Below, piece by piece: positions 54,168 to 64,000 of a DNA stretch of 64,000 nucleotides. The notes beneath the pieces are model-generated. The model saw only the letters and a program-made list of their open reading frames with translations, was not told where the DNA came from and made no database searches. The stretch's first letter is position 1. Every line of letters starts with the position of its first letter. This DNA is from Rhizodiscina lignyota. Its lineage: Eukaryota > Ascomycota > Dothideomycetes > Aulographales > Rhizodiscinaceae. Location: assembly GCA_010015805.1 (NCBI GenBank), contig ML978128.1:1550001-1614000 (forward strand), in the 5' to 3' direction. A program made the position numbers and the translations under genes.

Positions 54168-57100
54168 TTAAAACTGTGCAACCGCAATAGCAACAGCCTG
54201 CTCATCGGTATGGCTAATGCTCACACTAATGCCCTTCACACCAGCCTTCTTCGCCGCAGCTTCAGCATCACCGTGCAACTGTTGAGTCATTAGTCTTCAT
54301 TCTTGTCAAGTCTTTCCGAGGTTATGACATACCTTAACAGTCGGCTCACCACTTTCACCCTTGACAACCTCAATGTCCTTTAGCGCCGCACCAGCGCCCT
54401 TGCCGCTCACACCCAAACTCTTGAACACCGCCTCCTTCGCCGCCCAGCGCCCGGCAAAGCTCGCCCTCGCGTTTGGCGCAGCGCGGCAGTATGCTTGCTC
54501 CGCTTCGGTGAAGTTACGCTCCACAAACGTGGCATTCTCGACATTAATAGCGCGTACATCCTCAACGTCCACGCCGACCTTGCTGTTCGGGCCACTGGCC
54601 TGCGCAGCCGCGAGCGTCTCGACCATCTTTTGCGTCTCCGCCTTCTTAAGATCGGGCACTTGCTCCGTCTTTGGCTTGCCGGCCGGGTTTGGTCCGTCGG
54701 CCTTGGGCGGCGCAGAGTAGGCATAGACGTTTGTCTTCGAGTCGTGCGAGACACGGGCCTGCGGGTCGAGGAAGACGTTTGTCATTTGTGCCTCCTCGTA
54801 CGGCGACTTGTCCTTGGCGCGGAACAGGGTGTTGTTGATCAGGCCGTCGTGGAAGTAGCGGTAGGCCTTCTTCTGACGCGCCTCGACCTTTAGCTTGTAG
54901 CGGGCGTACTCCGCATGGTCAAGAACAGCGAAGAGGTACCTAGGGTGGATACCGATAGCCTGTGCACCCTTCTGACCGAAGCCGAAAGAGGTGACGCTGA
55001 ATGCCTTGACACCGTCGGTCTGGATGCTGCGTGATGGGTAGACAATGTGGTCGTATTGCTCCATAACCTTGTCGACGTTGTCGGCGTTTCGGTTCCCTGG
55101 CACGAGGCCAGAGTTCAGCACCTGCAAGCAGCCGTTGAACATCCAGGCACCAGCTGCACCCTTGGGGTGACCGGTGAGATACTTCTGGAAGATACCCAAG
55201 AGCGCATTGCCCTTCTTACGACCAAGGTGACGCATCTGCTGGCAGATGACTTCGCTTTCATTCTTGTCGTTCGCAACAGTGGAAGTACCATGGAAAGAGG
55301 CAACATCAAGGTCGTCAATGGTGAGACCCCAGGTAGCAAGAGCGCCGCGAAGAGGTGCGATACTCGGGTCCTGCTTCCAGAAGGCATTGCCAAGAGCATT
55401 AAGGGCAGTCTTCTCCTGGCGGGTAGCTTCACGGGCGATATGCTCTGCGCGAGAGGCCATATACTCCTTCTCGTCGAAGGGCTCGCCAGTGCCTGCGGTA
55501 GCAGACTTCATGGCAGCAACCTCCTCCTGAAGGTACAGCAATTCGCCCTCCTGCCATTGCTTAATTTGCTTGCGGCGCAGGTCCATTTGGCGCTTGCGGT
55601 ACTTAATGTCCAGCAATGGCGAGGGGAACTTGCTAGGTACTTCCCTGGCGGTAGTCAAGACACCCTTGCCCGGGGCAGGAACAGAGCGACCGATCTTGTC
55701 TGTTGCGGTGGCGGTCAAACCGATGATGCCGTAGATTGGAACGCCCATGTCGAGGGCAAGGCGGGCGTCCATGATGACTTGGAGACCACAGCCTTGGGAC
55801 TCCATGAAGCCGTTACGGGTGGTCGTAGTTGGGCGAGACATCTCCTTTGGTGTGCGGCCGTGAGCGAACTCATCCTCCGCGTTGCTGGTAGCCTTCATGT
55901 TGGCGAATTCGTACGAGCCTTCTTCTTGGAAGTCGTCAAAGCCACCAACGAAGCACACGCGAGCCTTGCCTTCGACAATAGTGTCGTAACCGATATCAAT
56001 GGACTCGACAGCCGTAGCGCAAGCACCGACTGGAGTCTTGATAGGACCGGTAGATGAGAGCAACAGCATGTTGACCCAGGCGGACATGGTGTTGATAAAA
56101 GACTCCTGCAAGATATCCTTCTGCAGCGGCCTGTCAAGGAAGCGATCCTTGTACATGCCTCGTAGAGCAGTCGTGCCACCGATACCAGAGCCGATACAGT
56201 TACCGACCTCAGAGATATGGACGTACTTGTAGAACTCATATGGGTCAGTGATACCGCTGCTCAGCAGGGCCTCGGCGGTCGAAACAAGCACGAAGAGAGT
56301 AACGGGGTCGACCTGGCTGATGATGTCGTCTGGCACACCATACTTCTTTGCGTCCCAGCCAGTAGGGATCTGGCCAGCAACAAGGCGATCGAAGCGCAGA
56401 GCCTTGGGGATGAGCAGGGTAGCGCCCTTCCTCAGGCGCACAGTGTATTCGCCCGACTCTTGGATCTCGAAGATCTCCACCTTGTCGCCATGCTGGCGCA
56501 GGAACTCCTCCGCGGTCTCCTTGCTTGCCTCAAAGGGATCGAGATCCTCTTCAATCTGGACCTCCTGCAGGAGCTGCTTCTTGTTCGGGTCGTAACCGTT
56601 GAACAGTTCAGGCTCGATGAGACGGATACCGCTGTGCTCCAAAATGTACTTCTCGTACTTCTGCTTGACGTCCTTGTCGTCGACAGGCTCACCGCTCTTA
56701 GCATCCACCCAGCCAGAGTAGCTCTTGCCCTTGAATGGTCCGTTGTGGTTCTTGATGAGACCCATCATCCAAGCCATTTCAATGCAACCTTCAAGTGAGA
56801 ACTCGCCGTACGCTTCCATCTCCCATCGCGTGCGCGAATTACCCCATGGACCAACTTCGGCAAAGCCAGTGACAACAACAGTCTTCTCGAGATCGACCAT
56901 GCCCTTGAGATTGTCGTTGAGCGGCTTGACTTCCGTCTCCCAATCAGGTAGGTCAGGGAAGTTGTACTTGAGGTTGGCCCTTGGCTGGACCTTAACCTTC
57001 TGGTACAGCTTCTCAGAGTCGTCGCCATTGACAATCTGGTTCTCAAGGCTCGTCTCCTTGACAACAGCCTTACGAATCTCGGCAGTCTCGGTGAATTCTT

Positions 57101-59928
57101 TGCGTAGCTGGCTTGTCAGATCCTTCAGGTTCGGCAGGTACTGGAAGCCACCGTTGAGATCAGCCCACACTGGCTCATTCTGGCAGAGGTTAACAATCGG
57201 CGGCGCCATGAGGCCAAGAAGGTTGAATGCCATCTCTTGCTGACTGAATGTGCGGACACCATATCGCTCAATGCCCTCGGCGACAATGTTGTTACCAGCC
57301 ATGAGACCAGTGCCACGAGTCCAACCAATGATAGCACCGCAGATGGTAAGGTAGTTACCCCACGACTCGGAGTGCCACCGGGTGAAGAGTGTCTCCAAAG
57401 CGATCTTCGATTCGGGATACAGGCCATCGTTGCCAAAGGTGCCGTGGTTAGGGCTGAGTGGGAGGATGACTTGAGCGGGACGTGTCTCAAAACCATTCTG
57501 CAGCTTGTGCGTCTTAACACTGCCAAGAAGGCGGAGGAGGTTGGTCATCATGATACGGTGAGCGAGCTCGGACTTGCTGTCGATGTTGTCAATCTCGCGG
57601 CCGTTCTCGGAGATGGCAGCAAACGGAATAACGTAGTCCAGATCCCAGCCCAGTCCCTTCTTGCTGTCGTAGATGTAGGACACAAGTGCGTCCACATCCT
57701 GCTTGGAGCCTTGGTTGAACGGAACGACGATGAGCTGCGAGCCACGAGCTCCATAGCGGGCGTACATGGACTGGTAGTATTCGTTGACCTCCCTGGAGAA
57801 GCGGCTGGTAGTGACAATGACCTTGGCGCCACCAGAAATCAAGCCCTGGAGAACTTCTGCACCAATTGATCCAGCTCCGGCACCAGTCATGAGAGCATTC
57901 TTGCCTTGGAAAGTGAGACCTTCTCTTGCAGCCTTCTCGAGCCCGTCAAGGTAGATGCCAGTGAGCTTCTTACTATACTCCCAGCCATGATCGTCCTTGC
58001 GCTTGAGATGCAAGAACGGAATGGTTTCAACCTTGCCCTGTTTAGGCTGGCCGTTGGCACGCTTACCCTTCTTCAGGGTACCATTAGGACCTTTAGCGTG
58101 TCCGTTGCCGTTCTCCATTGGCATGATCTGACCCTCATTCATCGACAGTGAGCGAACAACGTTGCTGTACAAGCTCTTGATCTGAAGTTGGGCGTTCTTA
58201 GAAAGCTTGTGTTGCTGCTTGATGAGCTTGTAAATGCGCTGGAGGTCGTTCTGCACCTTCGTCCTGTTACCATATTCAGAAAGTTTGCCACCGTCGGCCA
58301 TCTCGCGCACATAGTGCTCAAGCTTTCGCACACTCTGTCGTGGGGCTTCGGTGTAGTTCATGTTACCACGAGCGTCAATTTCCATCGAAGGTGCAGTGGG
58401 AATTGATACATCCTTGAAAACTGGAGCCTCTTCAAGAACGTCTTTGCAGTTCTCAATGAGCTGTTGGCCGAGCTCCTTTGCGAGCTCGTAAGTCTCTCCC
58501 CGCTCGGTCGGGCAGTGGTCGATGTGGTATTGCATGAAGTCGAGGAGGAGAGGGTTCGAGCGGTTCATGATTGCGATACAGCGAGATACAATCTCTCGGT
58601 CGACGGCCTTGAGACGGCCAAAGATGATATCGTAGTACATGGCAAGAGCGTCCTGTCGTGCCCAGTTCCAGCTGCTGTCGTAGACACGGGCCTTAAGCGG
58701 GGTAAACGAAGGCTCAATACCACTGGCATAGAAGTCACCGTGCTCAGCATTCCACAGATCAAGCTGCGCCTGCAGCGCGTTGGCGGATTGCTGGCTGGCA
58801 ACGGAGGCCTTGTCGCCAGCGCGAAGGTCGATCTTGAGGTACCGAGCAAAGAGCTCGAGTTGTTGCTTGAAAAGAGCTCGCTGGTCCTTGGTGAGAGCAT
58901 CGATGGCAGCGGGATCCATCATCATGCCACCAGCACCACCAGCGTCACCAGCCGCTGCCGGGCCAGACGAGAGGCTAATGCCTGCAGTAGATGCGTATTT
59001 GTTCGACATGTCGTCCAACCACGCCTTGGCGTCATTTTCAGACCCAATACGAGAGGCCGGTTCTGCGGTGAGAGCCAGAAGCAAGACACCGTCCTGTCTG
59101 CCTGCGCCAAGACCCCACCTCGTCTCGAGATGCTTCCTGACTGCGGTGATGTTGAAGCCTCCAGGCATCTTCGAAGAAACCATTCTTGCGATGAGAGATT
59201 GTGATTGCTTTCCAAGCTGACCATTGAAGGTAGCTTGCATCGAAGCACCAAGCTCGTCGAGCGGGGTGTCTTCTGGCTTCTCAGGCGTGGAACCAAATTC
59301 CTTGCCCAAGTCACCGAGGATTTCATTCTGGAGGGTAGATTTGCCTATACAATGCAGTTAGCGTACACGATACGGGGTAGAAGTTGATGTGTGGGTGTAA
59401 CTTACCTCCGACGAGATCCTTAATGGCCTTGCTCAGCGGAATGTCAGCCAGAGGCTTCTTCAGCTTCTGTGCAACGAGTGATCGCAAAATATCCGTGGCC
59501 GACACCGGCGCATCTGGAACAGACGCAGCCGGTCCTGCACTTGGTGCTGGTGCAGCAGCAGCCACTGGAGCTGCTGACGGAGCTGCCGCAGTGACGGGTG
59601 CCGAAGCACCGGAGCTCGCTGCCTGTGGTTCCGGTTCCTCCTCTACTGGGTCCACATCGTAGTAGATGTCTTTTGCGTCCTTATTGTAGCAAAGGATTTG
59701 CCGTTGTACGCTTCGTGCAGCGTCGTGTGCCTCGTATTTGGAGCCAAGTGTCCGCTTAGCCATCACACCCAGCGTATCCGCAGGGCCGATTTCGACGATG
59801 CGCTCGGTGGTCTTCTCGCCCAAGATGACATCCTGAGTCTCGATCCATCTTACTGGAGAGGCGAACTGGTATGCGAGGAGCTCGATGAGGAGGGTGTGGG
59901 ACAGGTCTTGCTCAACTTCGGGGCGCAT
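54168..59928 (-). CDS. FAS2: Fatty acid synthase subunit alpha
   Basis: Three exons (59406-59928, 54333-59344, 54168-54278) with introns of 61 and 54 nt give 1881 aa, the normal length. Together with the beta chain it forms the cytosolic dodecamer that makes palmitate and stearate. Order: N-terminal part of the malonyl/palmitoyl transferase ('[21 protein letters not shown]'-type start), an Ala/Pro linker, ACP with phosphopantetheine Ser177 in '[12 protein letters not shown]', ketoreductase with 'TGAGAGSIG' at 661-669, ketosynthase with the active Cys in '[14 protein letters not shown]', and a C-terminal phosphopantetheinyl transferase ('VGVDVEDV', '[16 protein letters not shown]') finished by the last exon. 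The start ATG at 59928 matches family N-termini; the frame is open ten codons further without an ATG. The gene diverges from FAS1. Confidence 0.97.
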
Positions 59929-61102
59929 GGTGATGGCGCCTGGGGGTATGCGGTCCAAGGAGAGTGCAGAGTAAGATATGTGCAGCCACTCTAGTGAAAG
60001 AGCGTTGAGGGTGACTTGATTGAAATGCCTCTCCTGTGTTTAGGTGCTAGAGTAGATTTTGAGAGGTGGAGGAGGACAGGCGGAGGACTCGAGGGTATAG
60101 GTGCCTCACAAGAACAGCAGCACGAACACCAATATCGGGAAAATGCAAACAAGTCGGGCGGGAGGAAGAGTAATCTGGCTCGGCAGTGCCTTGGTGGAAG
60201 TGGACACGGTGGAGGTGAGCTGATAACACGCCTCAATGGTTGGGGGGAGATGTGAAGCGGTACTGTATGGCTCCTGCCACCGGCGAAAAAAAGGTTGGAG
60301 TTGCGGAGAGCTCAACGACCCGCTAGCGCCGCTTCGGGCCTGGCGCGAGGGCTGCTTGGCGCTGCGAGATGAGGCAAACTCCTGGTAAGGGACAGCCCAG
60401 GGCCTGGTACATGATGTACTCCATGCACTCTGGCCGGGCGGCGCAGGGATCAGAGCCTCTCAACTGCTGTAGTCCTCAGCACGCGATATGTTGAACACGC
60501 CTGTTCGTGTGGGATATCTCGGAACGTGGCTCGGCAGGCAACGCTTGCGAGGGAATTGTATTATTCTCACCCTTGCCTCGTCGTCGGCCGTTGGACGCAG
60601 CCAAATTCTGATTAACTATCCCAACTGGCCGGGGTGTGACCTCAACGCTGCGCACTAAACTGCCGCTGGCTCCTGCGCGAAATGTGGCCGGGGTGAGCTC
60701 TCCACCAGAACTGCGGCAGAAAAAAAAGTGGACTGGCGGGTAGCACTTGCTAGCCTCAACTCAACACCATCTTCCCTTCGCCCACATACCCTCTTATCAC
60801 CGCAGGCGCCTTCCAACTGACCGCTGCTCCATCTTCTACCCCTCTCCCTCTCCTCGCAAGCCTCTCCTCTCCTGTCATCCTGAATCAGGACCCAGCGAGC
60901 ACCAAGAGAGCTGCCTCCGCAGTGAACACGAAGTCTCTTTGGTAGCGAAATTTGCACCGTCCCATACCGAGGCACTGCCAATCGTGAGTAATCTCGACAC
61001 AATTGACACCTGTCAACTTCTGCGCGCTCAAGGCAGCCGTTGCATCAATACAAACGGGTATCTAACCGTCCCCAGATCCCCTTCTCTCACACGACCACCA
61101 TC
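59929..61102. promoter_or_regulatory. Shared FAS2/FAS1 intergenic promoter
   Basis: 1174 bases separate the two start codons, so both subunits can be controlled from one region. It contains one CCGAGG (60967-60972), the complement of the CCTCGG core bound by FarA/FarB-type regulators, but a hexamer of this kind is expected by chance in this length. A 53-nt intron-like segment (60984-61036, GTGAGT donor, CAG acceptor) may be spliced from the FAS1 leader. The 350 bases before FAS1 are C/T-rich. Confidence 0.6.
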
Positions 61103-64000
61103 ATGTACCCGTCAGGCCCTCAGACGGGTGTCTCCACACCCCGCGCCGCTGCCTCGCTCCGTCCCCTCGTTCTCTCTCACGGCTCTCTCGAGCATTCGCT
61201 CCTTATCCCCACAAGTCTTCACTTCAATGCCAGCCAGATCAAGAATGCTTTCCTCGCCACTCTCCCAGAGCCAACGGACGAGTTGGCACAGGATGACGAG
61301 CCATCCTCCGCGCCAGAGCTCGTAGCTCGATACATGGGTTATATTGCACGAGAGTGCGAAGAATCAGAAGACCCGGCAGGATACGAGGAGATTCTCGGTC
61401 TTGTGATCAACGAGTTCGAGCGAGCTTTCCTTCGCGGCAACGACGTCCACGCAGTTGCCGCATCTCTGCCAGGAATTGTTGCCAAGAAGAACATCACAGT
61501 AGAATCGTACTACAAGGCTAGATATGTTGCCGAAAGGCCGATCAAGCCGCACGAATCTGCTCTCTTCCGCGAGGCGTCTGACGAGAATGCCTTCATCTAC
61601 GCAGTTTTTGGTGGCCAGGGCAACATTGAAGAGTACTTCGATGAGCTGCGCGAAGTCTACACCACCTATACCCCTTTCCTCGAGGACTTCATTACGGCAG
61701 CGGCAGCTCACCTCCGCGACCTGTCGCGTGACCCGCAAGCAGAGAAGCTCTATTCGAAAGGCCTCAATGTCATGAGATGGCTTCTCAACAAGGAATCTCA
61801 GCCAGATACCGAGTACCTTGTATCGGCCCCAGTCAGTTTTCCGTTGATTGGTTTGACGCAGCTCGCGCACTTTGTAGTCACGTGCCGTGTCTCTGGCACT
61901 CACCCGGGACACATCATGGAAAGAATGAGCGGTACTACCGGTCACTCGCAAGGCATAGTCACAGCAGCCGCAATCGCTGCCTCTCACGATTGGCCATCGT
62001 TCGAGAAGGCTGCAACAGATGCCCTGACTGTTCTCTTCTGGATTGGTTGCCGTAGCCAGCAAGCATATCCGCGTACATCTCTAGCCCCTTCTGTTCTCCA
62101 GGACTCTATCGACCATGGCGAGGGCACACCAACTCCCATGCTTTCAATTCGTGATCTACCTCGCTCGGCCGTTCAATCTCACATCGACATTACCAATCAG
62201 AACCTGCCAGAGGATAGGCACATTGCCATCTCTCTTATCAATTCGCAAAGGAACGTTGTGGTTACTGGTCCTCCACTTTCTCTGTACGGTCTCAACTTAC
62301 GCCTGCGCAAAGTTAAGGCTCCCACTGGCCTTGACCAGACTCGCATCCCTTACACAGAGCGCAAGGTTCGCTTCGTCAACCGTTTCTTGCCCATCACTGC
62401 TCCATTCCATAGCCCCTACCTGACGGAGGCGCACAAGATTCTCGAAGAGGATCTCAAGGACGTCAACATTAGCGCCAAGGACCTCTCTATTCCAGTCTAT
62501 GACACCAACACAGGCGAGGATGTGCGAAAAGCTGAGCCGGGCAACATTGTCCCTGCCTTGGTTCGCATGATCACACATGATCCGGTCAATTGGGAGAAGG
62601 CGACAGGCTTTCCAAACGCAACGCACATCATTGACTTCGGACCAGGTGGTATCTCCGGCCTGGGTGTTTTGACGAACCGTAACAAGGATGGAACTGGTGT
62701 CCGTGTCATTCTCGCGGGCACTATGGACGGTACCAACGGAGAGGTTGGCTACAAGCCAGAGCTCTTCGATCGCGACTCTGAACATGCGGTCAGATATGCG
62801 GAGGATTGGGTCAAGGAGCATGGTCCGAAGCTCGTGAAGACCTCAGTCGGACAGACCTATGTCGACACTAAGATGTCTCGTCTACTAGGTCTTCCGCCCA
62901 TCATGGTGGCTGGTATGACTCCCGCTACAGTTCCTTGGGACTTCGTCGCAGCTACCATGAACGCTGGCTATGAGATCGAATTGGCTGGTGGTGGGTACTA
63001 CAACGAGCGCAACATGACCGAGGCCATCGCCAAGATAGAAGCTGCCATTCCAGCTGGTCGCGGCATTAGTATCAATCTTATCTACGTCAACCCGCGAGCA
63101 ATGAATTGGCAGATTCCTATGATTGCCAAGCTCCGGGCGGATGGCGTGCCGATTGAAGGCCTCACCATTGGTGCTGGTGTTCCGTCGATTGAAGTTGCGA
63201 ATGAGTACATCACGACGCTCGGCATCAAGCATATTGCCTTCAAGCCTGGCAGCACAGAGGCCATTCAGCAGGTTATTAACGTCGCGAAAGCAAACCCAAG
63301 CTTCCCTGTCATGCTGCAGTGGACTGGCGGCCGCGGTGGCGGCCACCATAGCTTCGAGGACTTTCACCAGCCCATTCTCGCCATGTACGGACGCATCAGG
63401 AAATGCGAAAACATCGTCTTGGTTGCTGGGTCAGGCTTTGGTGGCAGCGAAGATACCTACCCTTATCTCACCGGCGAGTGGTCCAAGCGTTTTGGCTATC
63501 CGCCGATGCCTTACGATGGTATCCTCTTTGGCTCTCGCATGATGACTGCTAAGGAAGCCCACACTTCGAAGAACGCAAAGAAGGCCATTGTTGACGCACA
63601 AGGTGTTGAAGACTCCGAGTGGGAGAAGACCTACAAAGGTCCCGCTGGCGGCGTCATCACCGTCCTTTCCGAGATGGGTGAGCCAATCCATAAGCTTGCG
63701 ACTCGTGGTGTCCTATTCTGGTCTGAGATGGACAAGCTCATCTTCAGCTTGGACAAGAAGAAGAGGCCTGCAGAGTTGAAGAAGAAGCGCGACTATATCA
63801 TCAAGAAGCTTAACGATGACTTCCAGAAGGTCTGGTTTGGACGTAACGCTCAAGGCGAAAGTGTCGATCTCGAGGACATGACGTACAGCGAGGTCATCCG
63901 CCGCATGGTCGAGCTGATGTACGTTAAGCACGAGAAGAGGTGGATCGACAAGTCTCTCGCTAGGCTCACCGGCGACTTCATCCGCCGCGTTGAGGAGCGC
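61103..64000 (+). CDS. FAS1: Fatty acid synthase subunit beta, cut by the window end
   Basis: The frame is open from the ATG at 61103 to the last base: 966 codons without an intron, about 45% of the usual 2080-2100 aa. The start '[22 protein letters not shown]' minus its last residues matches other filamentous-fungal beta subunits. The acetyltransferase domain has its nucleophile Ser282 in 'GHSQG', preceded by 'VFGGQGN'. The FMN-dependent enoyl reductase TIM barrel begins near residue 590 ('[20 protein letters not shown]') and includes '[11 protein letters not shown]', '[12 protein letters not shown]' and '[10 protein letters not shown]'. Dehydratase, hot-dog and malonyl/palmitoyl transferase domains must lie beyond the window. 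No frameshift or odd residue is visible in the part present. Confidence 0.96.
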   Translation, partial: MYPSGPQTGVSTPRAAASLRPLVLSHGSLEHSLLIPTSLHFNASQIKNAFLATLPEPTDELAQDDEPSSAPELVARYMGYIARECEESEDPAGYEEILGLVINEFERAFLRGNDVHAVAASLPGIVAKKNITVESYYKARYVAERPIKPHESALFREASDENAFIYAVFGGQGNIEEYFDELREVYTTYTPFLEDFITAAAAHLRDLSRDPQAEKLYSKGLNVMRWLLNKESQPDTEYLVSAPVSFPLIGLTQLAHFVVTCRVSGTHPGHIMERMSGTTGHSQGIVTAAAIAASHDWPSFEKAATDALTVLFWIGCRSQQAYPRTSLAPSVLQDSIDHGEGTPTPMLSIRDLPRSAVQSHIDITNQNLPEDRHIAISLINSQRNVVVTGPPLSLYGLNLRLRKVKAPTGLDQTRIPYTERKVRFVNRFLPITAPFHSPYLTEAHKILEEDLKDVNISAKDLSIPVYDTNTGEDVRKAEPGNIVPALVRMITHDPVNWEKATGFPNATHIIDFGPGGISGLGVLTNRNKDGTGVRVILAGTMDGTNGEVGYKPELFDRDSEHAVRYAEDWVKEHGPKLVKTSVGQTYVDTKMSRLLGLPPIMVAGMTPATVPWDFVAATMNAGYEIELAGGGYYNERNMTEAIAKIEAAIPAGRGISINLIYVNPRAMNWQIPMIAKLRADGVPIEGLTIGAGVPSIEVANEYITTLGIKHIAFKPGSTEAIQQVINVAKANPSFPVMLQWTGGRGGGHHSFEDFHQPILAMYGRIRKCENIVLVAGSGFGGSEDTYPYLTGEWSKRFGYPPMPYDGILFGSRMMTAKEAHTSKNAKKAIVDAQGVEDSEWEKTYKGPAGGVITVLSEMGEPIHKLATRGVLFWSEMDKLIFSLDKKKRPAELKKKRDYIIKKLNDDFQKVWFGRNAQGESVDLEDMTYSEVIRRMVELMYVKHEKRWIDKSLARLTGDFIRRVEER

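Noticed and set aside
55047-56057. A 336-codon plus-strand frame opposite FAS2
   Set aside because: It is antisense to strongly conserved ketosynthase-region coding sequence, so it is explained by codon bias of FAS2.
60967-60972. CCGAGG as a Far-type regulator site
   Set aside because: A single hexamer is expected roughly once in two such regions by chance, so it is mentioned but not called.

Overview
The window is a gene-dense stretch of nuclear DNA from a filamentous ascomycete (Pezizomycotina; Dothideomycetes is my guess, not proven). The evidence is short spliceosomal introns (mostly 47-90 nt, GT-AG, often with a CTAAC/CTGAC-like branch site), two HET-domain genes, and the divergent FAS2/FAS1 pair typical of filamentous fungi. 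No prokaryotic features, rRNA, convincing tRNA, CRISPR or transposon was seen. I derived exon-intron models by hand; those with several exons were checked for frame and for continuity of family motifs across each junction.

Layout. 1-4.7 kb: sparse, with an HRI1-like gene (-) and a probable spliced gene for a small secreted cysteine-rich protein (+). 4.7-19.1 kb: housekeeping block with TRM1 tRNA methyltransferase (-), an F-BAR/SH3 cytokinesis protein of the Cdc15/Imp2 type (-) and the CCR4-NOT scaffold NOT1 (+). 20.3-26.1 kb: more accessory in character, with a secreted GH79 glycosidase (+), an F-box protein (-), two tandem eIF3j-C-domain-like genes (+) and a 68-aa disordered protein (+). 26.5-32.9 kb: two mitochondrial proteins on the minus strand, a DEVH-box RNA helicase and succinyl-CoA ligase beta. 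33.6-37.5 kb: a membrane-anchored HET protein and a second small secreted protein candidate. 37.9-49.7 kb: a U2-associated SR140-like splicing factor, enoyl-CoA hydratase, HAD hydrolase, an unnamed conserved nuclear protein, a DUF4139/MuiA-like protein and hexokinase. 50.4-53.4 kb: a 935-aa HET protein. 54.2-64 kb: FAS2 (alpha, complete) and FAS1 (beta, cut by the window end) diverging from a 1.17-kb shared intergenic region.

Working together. FAS2 and FAS1 encode the two chains of the cytosolic type I fatty acid synthase. Hexokinase, succinyl-CoA ligase and enoyl-CoA hydratase are central carbon or fatty-acid enzymes, but nothing suggests they form a cluster with FAS. TRM1, NOT1, SR140 and the helicase all act on RNA but are ordinary dispersed housekeeping genes. 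The less ordinary content is the two small secreted cysteine-rich candidates, the tandem eIF3j-like pair, the HET genes and several splicing oddities. I found no clear new multi-gene system.
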